Positions 35,710-44,226 are shown, numbered from the stretch's first letter. The stretch is 64,000 nt of DNA from Agromyces sp. CF514 (GCF_900113185.1 NZ_FOZD01000001.1:62001-126000); one strand, 5' to 3'. Numbers and translations: made by a program. Notes: generated by a model from the letters alone, not told the origin.

Positions 35710-36549
35710 ATGTCGAACACCGCCCCCGACGTCGTCTTCATCCACGGCCTCTGGATCCACTCGTCGTCGTGGCGACCGTGGCAGGACCTCTTCGCCGAGC
35801 ACGGCTACACCTCGATCGCGCCCGGCTGGCCCGGCGACCACGAGACCGTCGCCGAGACCCGCGACGACCCGAGCGAGCTCGACGGGGTCGGCATCGCGCA
35901 GATCTTCGAGCACTACGCCGGGCTCATCGGGGCGCTCGACGCCAAGCCGATCGTGGTCGGGCACTCGTTCGGCGGGCTCATCGCGCAGGAGCTGCTCGCG
36001 CACGATCTCGTGCGCGGCGCGGTCGCGATCGACCCCGCACCGATCAAGGGCGTCACGGCACTGCCGTTCTCGCAGCTGAAGTCGGGCTTCCCGGTGCTGA
36101 AGAACCCGGCGAACAAGAAGCGCACCGTGACGCTCACCGCGAAGGAGTTCCACTACAGCTTCGGCAACGCGATCTCCGAGGCGGAGTGCAACGCGATCTT
36201 CGAGGCGTTCGTCATTCCCGGCCCGGGGCGCCCGCTCTTCGAGGACGCGGCCGCGGCGTTCACCAAGGACTCGCCGGCCGCGGTCGACACGCACCACGCC
36301 GTGCGCGGACCGCTGCTGCTCACCTCGGGCACCGAAGACCATGTCGTGCCGAAGGTCGTGACGAAGCAGGTCGCGAAGCTCTACGCCGACAACGCGGCCT
36401 CGATCACCGAGTACCACGAGTACGAGGGCCGCGGTCATTCGCTGACCCTCGACGACGGGTGGAAGGATGTGGCGGCCGATGTGCTCGCCTGGCTCGAGGG
36501 ACAGGGCCTGACGCCGACGGAGGCGAAGGCCGAGGCGACGGCGGACTGA
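35710..36549 (+). CDS. alpha/beta hydrolase
   Basis: This is a 279-residue cytoplasmic hydrolase. VFIHGLWIHSSSW forms the oxyanion region, GHSFGG with Ser86 is the nucleophile elbow, and the final His is in EGRGHSLTLD. AAGGAG precedes ATG 35710. It is probably co-transcribed with the SDR, and the two may act in sequence on an ester or ketone, but there is no direct evidence for a substrate. Confidence 0.85.
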   Translation: MSNTAPDVVFIHGLWIHSSSWRPWQDLFAEHGYTSIAPGWPGDHETVAETRDDPSELDGVGIAQIFEHYAGLIGALDAKPIVVGHSFGGLIAQELLAHDLVRGAVAIDPAPIKGVTALPFSQLKSGFPVLKNPANKKRTVTLTAKEFHYSFGNAISEAECNAIFEAFVIPGPGRPLFEDAAAAFTKDSPAAVDTHHAVRGPLLLTSGTEDHVVPKVVTKQVAKLYADNAASITEYHEYEGRGHSLTLDDGWKDVAADVLAWLEGQGLTPTEAKAEATAD

Positions 36550-36558
36550 GCGCGCGAC

Positions 36559-37251
36559 TCAGCGCACCGCGGCGCCGGGCTCGAGCACGAGCTCGGCGAT
36601 CGCGGGATCGCCCCCGAGCGAGACGAGGCGGTCGCGGTAGGCGCGGCGGGCTCGCGCGTAGTGCACGTCGGACTCGCGGATGACGGCCATGAGGTTCATC
36701 CACTCGAAGGTGCCCTGCAGCTCGAACGCGAGCTGGTCGGGGTCGTCGAGCCCCGGCAGCTCGCCCTGTTCGACGGCGTATCGGGCCGAGGCCGAGATAT
36801 AGCCCATCCAGTTCTCGAGCTGGTCGGCGAGCGCGTCGCGCACCGGCCCGGCCTTGGCGTGGAAGTCCGCCGCCGACGCCGAGAAGAAGCATCCGCCCGG
36901 AAACACGCGGTCCTGCGAGTACGCGACCACCCGGTCGAGCAGCGCGGTCAGGCGACGGATGCCTCGCGGCTGCACGCGTGCGGGCACGATCACGGTCGCG
37001 GTGAACCGCTCGGCAGCGGCGGCGATCGTGGCGAGCTGCAACTGCTCCTTGGAGCCGAAGAGCGTGGCGATGCCGCTCTTGCTGACGGATGCCGCCGAGG
37101 CGAGCCGCCCGATCGAGAGGCCGTCGAGGCCTTCGAGCGAGGCGAGGTCGGCGGCGGCCTCGAGCACGATGCGGCGCGAGGCGTCGCCGCGGGCGCGTCG
37201 GCCGTCGGCGGCCCGTCGCTCGTCGGTCGCGCGCTGCTCGGTGATCGCCAT
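36559..37251 (-). CDS. TetR-family regulator
   Basis: This 230-residue repressor has its HTH at about 30-75 (AAADLASLEGLDGLSIGRLA, then VSKSGIATLFGSKEQLQ). The C-terminal domain resembles the TetR_C_6/YxaF-like type (FPGGCFFSASAADFHAKAGPVRDAL). It is divergent from an alpha/beta hydrolase gene, with two identical operator cores in the 70-base gap. ATG 37251 has a TAAACT box six bases upstream. Confidence 0.88.
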   Translation of the reverse strand: MAITEQRATDERRAADGRRARGDASRRIVLEAAADLASLEGLDGLSIGRLASAASVSKSGIATLFGSKEQLQLATIAAAAERFTATVIVPARVQPRGIRRLTALLDRVVAYSQDRVFPGGCFFSASAADFHAKAGPVRDALADQLENWMGYISASARYAVEQGELPGLDDPDQLAFELQGTFEWMNLMAVIRESDVHYARARRAYRDRLVSLGGDPAIAELVLEPGAAVR

Positions 37252-37257
37252 GGTTGC

Positions 37258-37263
37258 AGTTTA
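37258..37263 (-). promoter_or_regulatory. leaderless -10 box TAAACT for the TetR gene
   Basis: TAAACT on the minus strand, six bases, then ATG 37251. It is immediately next to the first operator copy, as expected for autorepression. Confidence 0.55.
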
Positions 37264-37266
37264 CGC

Positions 37267-37301
37267 ACGAACGTTCGTACACTCTACGTACGAACGTTCG
37301 T
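37267..37301. promoter_or_regulatory. twin TetR operators, ACGAACGTTCGT twice
   Basis: The perfect 12-base palindrome ACGAACGTTCGT occurs at 37267-37278 and 37290-37301, centre to centre 23 bases (about two helical turns). The second copy extends to 14 bases, TACGAACGTTCGTA. Two TetR dimers could bind the same face and repress both divergent genes. Confidence 0.85.
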
Positions 37302-37321
37302 AGAGTTTCTGGAGGCACCCC

Positions 37322-38329
37322 GTGAGCGCACCGGCATCCGACACCTCGTCGATCCCCGTCCTGGCCGAGCCGGTGCGGGTCGCCCGGGGCGCTCGAAGCG
37401 CTACGCGCGCGCCGCTCGCACCCGCGACGGCACCGCCCGCGACACCGCCGGCCCTCCGCGCGGTGGCCGGCGGCATCCGTCTCGCCTCCTCGATCTCGCC
37501 CGAGCTCGGGGCGCGGCTCGCGCTGCCGCTCTTCATGCACGTCGGCCGCCGGGCCCGAGTGGCGTCCGCCGACCTCGCGACGCACGACGAGGCCCGACGC
37601 GGCAGCGTGCGCATCCCGGGCATCCGTCGCTCGGGGGTCGACGTCGTCACCTACGAGTGGGGCGGCGGGCCCGACACCGTCGTGCTCGCCCACGGCTGGC
37701 AGTCGCGCGCGAGCGTCTTCGCGTCACTCGTTCGCGAGCTGCGCAGCGAGGGCTTCCGCGTCGTCGCGTTCGACGCGCCCGCCAACGGCGACTCGCCCGG
37801 ACGCGGCACCTACCTCGTCGACCACCTCGACATCCTCGCCGCGCTCCAGCAGCGGCACGGACGGTTCCATGCACTCGTCGGGCACTCGTTCGGCGGCATG
37901 GCGACCCTCCTCGCGCCGGGCGAGGGCATCGACGCGCGCCGGGTTGCGGCCATCGCCGGAGCCGGATCCCCCGACGTGTTCATCGACGGATTCGGCGAGA
38001 TGGTCGGGCTCGGCGCCCCGACGCGCGCCGCCCTGGCGAGCGCGTTCGCACGCAGGCTCTTCGCCGACGACGAGGACCCCTTCGACCGCTACTCGGCACT
38101 CGCGCACCCGCTTCCGGACGGCACGCCGCTGCTCCTCGTGCACGACCGCGGCGACCGACGCGTTCCCTTCGCCGAGGCGCCGAAGATCGCCGCGGCGAAC
38201 CCCGCGAGCACGCGCCTCGTGCCGACCGACGGGCTCGGCCACAATCGCATCCTGCGCGCCGACGTGACGCTCGACGCCGTGGTCGACTTCGTCACGGCTT
38301 CGGATGCCGCGCTGACGCCGGCGGTCTGA
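37322..38329 (+). CDS. alpha/beta hydrolase under TetR control
   Basis: This 335-residue protein has an Ala/Pro-rich N-terminus of about 45 residues, then a hydrolase fold: VVLAHGWQSRASVF (oxyanion region), GHSFGG with Ser189, LLVHDRGDRRVPF (likely Asp) and DGLGHNRIL (likely His). GTG 37322 follows CTGGAGGCACC. The twin operator upstream implies induction by the TetR ligand. The substrate is unknown. A large hairpin begins 21 bases after the stop. Confidence 0.85.
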   Translation: MSAPASDTSSIPVLAEPVRVARGARSATRAPLAPATAPPATPPALRAVAGGIRLASSISPELGARLALPLFMHVGRRARVASADLATHDEARRGSVRIPGIRRSGVDVVTYEWGGGPDTVVLAHGWQSRASVFASLVRELRSEGFRVVAFDAPANGDSPGRGTYLVDHLDILAALQQRHGRFHALVGHSFGGMATLLAPGEGIDARRVAAIAGAGSPDVFIDGFGEMVGLGAPTRAALASAFARRLFADDEDPFDRYSALAHPLPDGTPLLLVHDRGDRRVPFAEAPKIAAANPASTRLVPTDGLGHNRILRADVTLDAVVDFVTASDAALTPAV

Positions 38330-38349
38330 CCCGCGCATCCCTGCTGTGA

Positions 38350-38427
38350 CCACGGGAGGACTCTGCTCGCTCGGGAGGGCGGATCCGGCCGGAATCATCC
38401 TCCCGAGCGTCAGATCTCCTCCCGTGG
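38350..38427 (-). repeat. two-tier inverted repeat (GGGAGGAGAT-type hairpin), copy 2
   Basis: The outer arms 38350-38360 and 38417-38427 (CCACGGGAGGA and partner) pair perfectly. After a 7-by-7 internal loop, the inner arms 38368-38378 and 38399-38409 (CGCTCGGGAGG and partner) also pair perfectly. Read on the minus strand it has the same block order as 10698-10766. It lies between convergent genes and can end both transcripts. Confidence 0.75.
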
Positions 38428-38443
38428 GGAGTCGCCCGCGGCG

Positions 38444-39265
38444 CTACCCGGTCGCGGCGGCGAAGCCCCACGGCTGCGCGCCCGCGTACGTCGTCGCGCG
38501 GGCTCCGGCCGCCACGGCGGCACGCAGCGCATCCGCTCGACTCGCTCCGGCGGCGAACTGCGCGACGAGCGCGCCCGCGAACGCATCCCCGGCGCCGGTC
38601 GTGTCGACGACCTCGACCGGGTCGGGCGCGGCATCCGCGTCGCCCCATCGTGCACCGGCTGCGCCGAGGGTCACGCACGCATCCGCGGGCGAACCCAGCG
38701 CGGCCCACTCGTGCTCGTTCACGATCACGACGTCGGCGAGTTCGAGCAGGGCGGATGCCGCGGGCGAGACGGGCGACGCATTGAGCACCGTCGTCGCGCC
38801 GAGCGTGCGCCCCCTGCGCAGCACCGCCTCCGCGACCTCGGGCCCGAGTTCGAGCTGGGTGACCACGACGGCCGCATCATCTGGGATCGCGCGGGCCGCG
38901 GCATCCGGAGCCAGGTCGCCGTTCGCGCCCGCGATGACGACGATGCTGTTCTCGCCCGACTCGGCCACCGTGATGAACGCCTGCCCCGTGGGCTGCTTCG
39001 CGTCGGCGGAGACGGCCGAGGTGTCGACTCCGTGCTCGGCGAGACGCTCGACGTAGCGCCGGCCGAGATCGTCGTCGCCGACGCGCCCGATCAGCAGCAC
39101 GTCGGCGCCCGAGGCCGCTGCGCCTGCGGCGAGGTTCGCGCCCTTGCCGCCGGGCAGCAGCTCGACGCCGAGGCCGAGCACGGTCTCGCCCGGCGCCGGA
39201 TGCTCGACGACGCGCACCACCGAATCGACGTTGATCGAGCCGACCACCACGACGCGCGCACCCAT
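38444..39265 (-). CDS. ribokinase (PfkB family)
   Basis: This is a 273-residue sugar kinase. The substrate motif LLPGGKGANLA surrounds residue 40, and the C-terminal DTTGAGDAF starts at 221 with catalytic Asp227. Residues VVVVGSINVDSVVRV at the N-terminus fit ribokinase rather than adenosine or fructose kinases. It should phosphorylate ribose or a related sugar on the 5-OH. No ribose transporter is adjacent. The start ATG 39265 has TAGGCT seven bases upstream. Confidence 0.85.
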   Translation of the reverse strand: MGARVVVVGSINVDSVVRVVEHPAPGETVLGLGVELLPGGKGANLAAGAAASGADVLLIGRVGDDDLGRRYVERLAEHGVDTSAVSADAKQPTGQAFITVAESGENSIVVIAGANGDLAPDAAARAIPDDAAVVVTQLELGPEVAEAVLRRGRTLGATTVLNASPVSPAASALLELADVVIVNEHEWAALGSPADACVTLGAAGARWGDADAAPDPVEVVDTTGAGDAFAGALVAQFAAGASRADALRAAVAAGARATTYAGAQPWGFAAATG

Positions 39266-39272
39266 GCCCCGG

Positions 39273-39278
39273 AGCCTA
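39273..39278 (-). promoter_or_regulatory. leaderless -10 box TAGGCT for the ribokinase gene
   Basis: TAGGCT on the minus strand, seven bases, then ATG 39265. Confidence 0.5.
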
Positions 39279-39291
39279 CCCGGGCCCGACG

Positions 39292-39339
39292 GTGCCGAAG
39301 TGCCGAGGTGCCGACGTGCCGACGTGCCGGAGCGCCGGG
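39292..39339. repeat. six octamer tandem repeats GTGCCGAN
   Basis: GTGCCGAA, GTGCCGAG, GTGCCGAC, GTGCCGAC, GTGCCGGA and GCGCCGGG lie head to tail in the 77-base gap between ribokinase and the DUF389 gene. On the minus strand they sit just upstream of the ribokinase -10 box, where the -35 region should be. Confidence 0.75.
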
Positions 39340-39342
39340 TGC

Positions 39343-40299
39343 TCAGCCGGCCGCGACGGGCTTGCGTCGCGCGGCGAGCCGCCGGCCGACCGCGCGCCCG
39401 ACGTGCAGCTGCACGAAGAGCGTCGCCACCCCGGCGATGAGCAGGCCGGCCAGGTTGAGCGCGAGCTGCACGAGCGCGGCCCACGACTCGTCCCAGGCAT
39501 CGACCGCGAGCGTGAGGCCGATGGTGCCCACCGCGGGCACCGTGGTGATCGAGATGAACACGCCCACGAGCGCCGACGACTTCGACGTCGTGAGCGACAG
39601 CACGCCCGCGATGCCCGCGAGCAGGGCGATCACGAACGACCACGCGTCGGGCGCGACGATGAAGTCGGTGAGCGGTCCGGTCGTGGCCTGCTCGAAGGTG
39701 AACAGGCCCAGGGCGTAGACGACCGCCCAGATGGCCCACGCGATGAGCGCGCACAAGGCGAAGCCGCCGAACAGGGTCAGCGACGCCATGCCGGCGATAC
39801 CGCGCTTGCGACGCACGATGGCGTAGCAGATGGCCGCGATCGGGGCGAACTCGGGGCCGACGACCATCGCCCCGATGATCAGGATCGGCTGGTCGAGCAG
39901 GCGTCCGATGCCCGCGATGAGCGTCGCGAGCAGCAGGAACGCGAAGAAGCTCCACGATGGGCGCGAGTCCTCGCGGGAGGTGTCGGCGAGCTGCGCCCAC
40001 AGCACCCCGTCGGCCGGATGCCCGGGCGCCGCGCGCTCGGCGGCGGTCGCTGCATCCGACACCACTGCGAGCGCATCGCTCACGACGATCGATCCGACCT
40101 CGGGGACCCCCGCATGCCGCAGCGTGCGCATGATGTTGTTCGCGTTCTCGCGCGCGAGCTCGAAGAAGAGCACGTCGCCCTCGCCGTCGAGGGCGACCCC
40201 CGGCACGAGCGCGACATTGCTGACCGTCGGCTCGGCGGTCAGTTGGGCCCGCAGGCTCTCGGCGAGCGCGTGCGGGGCGGTGACCCTGACGTTGAGCAT
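39343..40299 (-). CDS. DUF389 membrane protein
   Basis: This 318-residue protein has a soluble N-terminal ferredoxin-like region (about 1-110) and then about six membrane spans, with the DUF389 hallmark LIIGAMVVGPEFAPIAAI after the second span. The function of the family is not established. ATG 40299 follows GAGGAGGATCCGG. A palindrome in the gap upstream may control it. Confidence 0.85.
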   Translation of the reverse strand: MLNVRVTAPHALAESLRAQLTAEPTVSNVALVPGVALDGEGDVLFFELARENANNIMRTLRHAGVPEVGSIVVSDALAVVSDAATAAERAAPGHPADGVLWAQLADTSREDSRPSWSFFAFLLLATLIAGIGRLLDQPILIIGAMVVGPEFAPIAAICYAIVRRKRGIAGMASLTLFGGFALCALIAWAIWAVVYALGLFTFEQATTGPLTDFIVAPDAWSFVIALLAGIAGVLSLTTSKSSALVGVFISITTVPAVGTIGLTLAVDAWDESWAALVQLALNLAGLLIAGVATLFVQLHVGRAVGRRLAARRKPVAAG

Positions 40300-40320
40300 G
40301 ATCCGGATCCTCCTCGGGCG

Positions 40321-40340
40321 CGTGGTCGCGCGTGACCACG
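40321..40340. promoter_or_regulatory. palindrome CGTGGTC-N6-GACCACG upstream of the DUF389 gene
   Basis: Seven-base perfect arms flank GCGCGT. It lies 22 bases before the DUF389 start and is the only clear symmetric site in that gap. Confidence 0.45.
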
Positions 40341-40381
40341 ATAGGCGCGATCGAGTGCGGGTCGGATGCCGCGGCCGTCGC

Positions 40382-40945
40382 TCAGCCGGCGATCATGCCC
40401 AGGAGCACGGCCAGCCGTTGCTCGCCGTCGCCGGGCACACGATGCGAGCGCTGGAGCAGGGACAGCCCGTGCAGGCTCGCCCAGTAGACCTCGGCGAGCG
40501 TGTCGGGGTCGTCGGTGAACGGGCTCACCGCCTCGCGGATCTCGGTGAAGGCTGCCACCATGTTCTCGGGGGTCTGCGCGTCGGCGAACGCCAGGCCGGT
40601 GCCGCGCACGAACATCGCGTCGTACATGGCGGGGTGCTGCTCGGCGTAGCGCAGGTAGGCCCGACCGACGTGCGCGAGCGCGTCGCGGTCGACGGATGCC
40701 GCGACCCTCGCCCGTGCGAGCTCGGGGGCGAGCTCGGCGAAGCCCTCGAGCGCGACCGCGTCGATCACGGCCTCCATCGACGCGAAGTGCGAGTAGATGA
40801 CCGGCTGGGTGTAGTCGATCGCATTCGCGAGCCGTCGGGAGGTCACGGCGCTCCAGCCCTCGGCCTCGGCGATCTCGCGCGCGGCCGCGAGGATCGCGCC
40901 CTGCCGCTGATCGCGCCGACGCGCCATGCGCTCACTGGTTGCCAC
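40382..40945 (-). CDS. TetR-family regulator with TetR_C_33/WHG-like domain
   Basis: This 187-residue repressor has its HTH at about 15-62 (AEAEGWSAVTSRRLANAIDYTQPVIYSHFASMEAVIDA). The C-terminal part contains the WASLHGLSLL stretch typical of the WHG class. GTG 40945, seven bases after TAGTCT, is preferred to the in-frame ATG six codons later. It is divergent from a DUF4267 gene. Confidence 0.85.
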   Translation of the reverse strand: MATSERMARRRDQRQGAILAAAREIAEAEGWSAVTSRRLANAIDYTQPVIYSHFASMEAVIDAVALEGFAELAPELARARVAASVDRDALAHVGRAYLRYAEQHPAMYDAMFVRGTGLAFADAQTPENMVAAFTEIREAVSPFTDDPDTLAEVYWASLHGLSLLQRSHRVPGDGEQRLAVLLGMIAG

Positions 40946-40952
40946 GAAACAC

Positions 40953-40958
40953 AGACTA
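40953..40958 (-). promoter_or_regulatory. leaderless -10 box TAGTCT for the TetR gene
   Basis: TAGTCT on the minus strand, seven bases, then GTG 40945. Confidence 0.5.
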
Positions 40959-40978
40959 GCGCTCGGGTGAAAGGATTG

Positions 40979-40991
40979 CTAGCGTTGCTAG
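40979..40991. promoter_or_regulatory. operator candidate CTAGC-GTT-GCTAG
   Basis: Five-base perfect arms lie within a wider TTGCTAGCGTTGCTAG direct repeat, between the divergent TetR and DUF4267 genes. This is the likely TetR site controlling both. Confidence 0.6.
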
Positions 40992-41015
40992 AAATCTTGC
41001 ATTGAAAGGATTCTC

Positions 41016-41408
41016 ATGGACCTCAGCACCTTCACGCCGCTCACCTGGATCGGCGCAGCACTCGCCCTGGTGCTCGCACTCGGCATCATCGCCATCGGCC
41101 TCTGGTACCTCCTCGCACCGGCCACGGCCTCGGCCGGATTCGGGTTCACCACGGCGATCACGCCCGAGGTGACCCCGTGGCAGCACATCAAGGGCCCGCG
41201 CGACATCGCATCGGGGCTCGTGGTCATCGCGATGCTCGTCGGATTCGGTCCGACGGCCGCAGCAGTGATCCTGCTCGTCGAATCCATCGTGCCGATCGGC
41301 GACATGGCGAACATCCTGCGCCACCGCGGCAACCGCTCGGCCGCCTTCGGCGTCCACGGCGCGACTGCGGCGGCGATGATCCTCGCTGCGGTGCTGCTCT
41401 TCTTCTGA
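41016..41408 (+). CDS. DUF4267 small membrane protein
   Basis: This 130-residue protein has four predicted spans (WIGAALALVLALGIIAIGLWYLL and later segments) and the conserved HIKGPRDIASGLV stretch of the DUF4267 family. Its function is unknown. GAAAGGA precedes ATG 41016. Control by the divergent TetR gene is inferred from the palindrome between them, a common arrangement for this family. Confidence 0.85.
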   Translation: MDLSTFTPLTWIGAALALVLALGIIAIGLWYLLAPATASAGFGFTTAITPEVTPWQHIKGPRDIASGLVVIAMLVGFGPTAAAVILLVESIVPIGDMANILRHRGNRSAAFGVHGATAAAMILAAVLLFF

Positions 41409-41441
41409 CCCGACGGCCGCATTCAGCCGAGACCGGCGACG

Positions 41442-42461
41442 TCAGCCGAGACCCGGGCGCTGCAGCGCCGCCAGCGCACGGGCGAGCGCGAAGCGGGTGC
41501 GGCCGGCCGGTGTGCGCGGGTCGTACCCGAGCATCTCGGTGAGCGCGTCGAGCCGGGCCTGCACGCTCGAGTGGTGCATGCCGAGGGCGGATGCCGCCTG
41601 CCGCACGCTGCCCGCGTCGGCGAGCGCGTCGAGCACTGCCAGCGTCCGCGGGTCGAGTGCGGCCAACGCCGCGGCATCGGGATGCGGCTGCTCATGGCGA
41701 TCCGCGGCCTCGGCGACGAACAGCAGCGCGCCGAGCTGCGCGGCGTCGACAAGCGGCTCGGCCTCGGTGCCCAATCGCAGCGCGATGAGCGCCGAGCCGA
41801 ACGACTGGGGCAGCCGTTCGGCCGCGCCGCCCACGCCGACCCCGGTGCGCACGCCCGGCGGCAGCACCGGCGGGCCCTCGACGAGCACGACGCGCACGAG
41901 CCCGCGAGCGGTCGCGACCACCGCGGTCGGACCCTCGATCGGCGCCGGCTCGTCGGCGCGAACGGCCACCACCCGCACATCGGGTGCGCAGTCCAGGCGC
42001 AGCCGCGAAGCGGCGATCGCCCGATCGGCTGCCGCGGCGCCCGCCGTCACGACGACCTCGACTGCGGCATCCGGCGTGTTCGCCCTACGCGCCGTCGTGA
42101 TGGCCACGGCGAGCGCGAGCCGTTCGAGCACCATGGCGTCGTTCGCGTGCGCTGCGCCGGCGCGCTCGAGCCAGACGAGCGAGCCGTCGCTCGTCGCGCG
42201 CGACGGCCAGGCGGATGCCGCGGCATCCGCCGACGCGACACGATCGCCCTCGACCTCGACGCCGTCAGGGGCGATGCGCCTGCCGCGCCCCGCGCCCGAA
42301 GGGGCGAATCCCGCGACGGCACCGGAGAGCACGGCAGCCCCGCGCAGCAGCGACTCGATGCCCACCCCGCCCGCGACGAGCGTGTCGAAGTACGAGACGA
42401 CCTTGAGCGTCTCGCTCGCCTCGGGATCGAGCGCCGTCAGACGGCCGACGAGTTCTTGCAT
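41442..42461 (-). CDS. PucR/CdaR-like transcriptional regulator
   Basis: This 339-residue protein has a C-terminal HTH_30-type domain (about 280-335: LAVLDALADAGSVRQAASALGMHHSSVQARLDALTEML), as found in PucR and CdaR activators, with a GGDEF-like region before it (GVRTGVGVGGAAERLPQSFGSALIALRLG). The N-terminal 150 residues would sense a ligand. No nearby target is obvious; the HSL-type esterase gene upstream on the same strand is one option. Confidence 0.75.
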   Translation of the reverse strand: MQELVGRLTALDPEASETLKVVSYFDTLVAGGVGIESLLRGAAVLSGAVAGFAPSGAGRGRRIAPDGVEVEGDRVASADAAASAWPSRATSDGSLVWLERAGAAHANDAMVLERLALAVAITTARRANTPDAAVEVVVTAGAAAADRAIAASRLRLDCAPDVRVVAVRADEPAPIEGPTAVVATARGLVRVVLVEGPPVLPPGVRTGVGVGGAAERLPQSFGSALIALRLGTEAEPLVDAAQLGALLFVAEAADRHEQPHPDAAALAALDPRTLAVLDALADAGSVRQAASALGMHHSSVQARLDALTEMLGYDPRTPAGRTRFALARALAALQRPGLG

Positions 42462-42582
42462 GGTGCGGGCTCCATCGCGCGTGTGCGCCCAACCCTAATC
42501 GAGCGGGCGCACGATGTCTCCGCGGTCGCGGACGACGGGGCAGGCATGCCGGCTCGCCCGCGACCACGGAAGTCGAGCGGCG

Positions 42583-43557
42583 TCAGGCCGCGAGCACTCG
42601 GGCGACCCAGGCATCGCGTGCGGCGACCATCGCCTTCGAGATCACGGCATGCGGCGCCATCATGTCGAAGCCGTGGAACCCGCCGGGCCACACGTGGAGC
42701 TCCGCCTCGCCGCCGTCGGCCCAGATCTGCGACGCGTACGCGACGTCCTCGTCGCGGAACACCTCGGCGCTGCCGCAGTCGATGAAGGCGGGCGGCAGGC
42801 CGGACAGGTCGGTCGCGCGCGACGGCGATGCGTAGATCGACACGTCGTCGGTTCCGCGACGTTCGCCGAGCAGTGCCGTCCACCCGGTGAGGTTGCTCGT
42901 GCGGTCCCACACGCCCTCGCCATCGATCTGCTGCGTCGACACGGTGAGATCGCGGTCGTCGAGCATCGGGTAGATGAGCACCTGCCCGATGAGCTCGGGG
43001 CCCGAGCGGTCGCGGGCGAGCAACGAGACGCCCGCGGCGAGCCCGCCGCCAGCGCTCGCGCCGGCGATGAGCAGGCGAGCCAGGTCGACGCCGAGCTCCT
43101 CGGCGTGCTCGGCCGTCCAGAGCAGGCCCGCGTAGCAGTCCTCGACGGGATACGGGTCGGGGAACTCCGGCGCGAGCCGATACTCGACCGTGACGCAGAC
43201 GGCATCGTGCTCCAGGATCCACGGGATGACACCCGCGATGCCCACGAACCGGTCGCCGATGATCATGCCGCCGCCGTGCGTGTGGAAGATGCCGGGGCCA
43301 GTGCCGGTTCGCCCGACGCGCTGCAGCACGCTCACGACGATCTCGTCGCCCAGGTGGCCCGGGATCGTCACGTCGCGGCGGGAGATGCCGTGCTCTGCGA
43401 ACAGGTCGTCGACGGGAGCGACGATCGGCGCCTGTCGCATCAGCGGGATCATCTCGGGCGTGATGCTCGATGGCAGCTGCTCTCCGAGGATGCCGAGCAC
43501 GGCCTCCAGCTCGGGGTCGAAGGGCGGTCGGGTCCGCGTCGCAGTCGTGTCGGTCAT
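42583..43557 (-). CDS. HSL-type esterase/lipase (alpha/beta hydrolase)
   Basis: This 324-residue enzyme of the hormone-sensitive-lipase family has HGGG at 94-97 (oxyanion hole). The elbow GASAGG has Ser168 where GDSAGG is usual. Catalytic Asp in PAFIDCGSAEVFRDED and His in PGGFHGFD complete the triad. It should hydrolyse short-chain esters in the cytoplasm. GAGGAG precedes ATG 43557. Confidence 0.85.
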   Translation of the reverse strand: MTDTTATRTRPPFDPELEAVLGILGEQLPSSITPEMIPLMRQAPIVAPVDDLFAEHGISRRDVTIPGHLGDEIVVSVLQRVGRTGTGPGIFHTHGGGMIIGDRFVGIAGVIPWILEHDAVCVTVEYRLAPEFPDPYPVEDCYAGLLWTAEHAEELGVDLARLLIAGASAGGGLAAGVSLLARDRSGPELIGQVLIYPMLDDRDLTVSTQQIDGEGVWDRTSNLTGWTALLGERRGTDDVSIYASPSRATDLSGLPPAFIDCGSAEVFRDEDVAYASQIWADGGEAELHVWPGGFHGFDMMAPHAVISKAMVAARDAWVARVLAA

Positions 43558-43751
43558 CGGTGACTCCTCGATCGTGCGTCACCTCGTCGTGACGTCTGCT
43601 CCGATGATCCGCGCGGGCACGCGGCATCCGGAACCGACGATCGTAGCCGGTTCACCCGAGTCCACCCGCCAGTCGGCGGACGGGCATTCACCGAGCGGAT
43701 GTCACCGGGGAGCCTCGTCGACCGAGCGGGAAGGATCGATCAGGAGATCGA

Positions 43752-44102
43752 TCAGGAGAAGAACGCGTTGGCCCGCTTGCTCCAGAGCAGGATGAGACCG
43801 ATCAGCGGGAACAGCGCCGAGAAGAGGCCGCTCCAGAACGCGCCGAGGGTCATGAGCCAGACCGCGGTGGCGATGTCGATCACGAAGATGATCGTGACGA
43901 TGACGCGGGCCGCGTTCGAGCCGCGGAACAGGCCGAGACTCACGACGACGGTGATGATGCCGAGAATGATCGCCCAGACGCCCGCGCCGAAGTTGCCGCC
44001 TCCCGGCAAGATCTGGAAGAGCCCCGACACCACCTGCAACGCGCCCGAGATCCACGCGAGCACGGCGACGAGTGTCACGCCGCCCGGTCGTTCACCAGCC
44101 AT
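43752..44102 (-). CDS. four-span hypothetical membrane protein
   Basis: This 116-residue protein has spans near VTLVAVLAWISGALQVVSG, VWAIILGIITVVVSLGLF, VIVTIIFVIDIATAVWLM and FSALFPLIGLILLW. I do not recognise a named function. ATG 44102 follows GAGGGGGTACCGAC; a longer frame upstream adds only basic low-complexity residues and was rejected. Confidence 0.7.
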   Translation of the reverse strand: MAGERPGGVTLVAVLAWISGALQVVSGLFQILPGGGNFGAGVWAIILGIITVVVSLGLFRGSNAARVIVTIIFVIDIATAVWLMTLGAFWSGLFSALFPLIGLILLWSKRANAFFS

Positions 44103-44226
44103 GTCGGTACCCCCTCGAACAGGCCGAGCGCGAACCGCCGGCGTGAGGCTCACGGTACTCCCGAGGGCATCGCCCGCCGCGTTTCGGCGCGCGTATCGCG
44201 GGTCGGCGTCTCGGCGACGAATGCGC

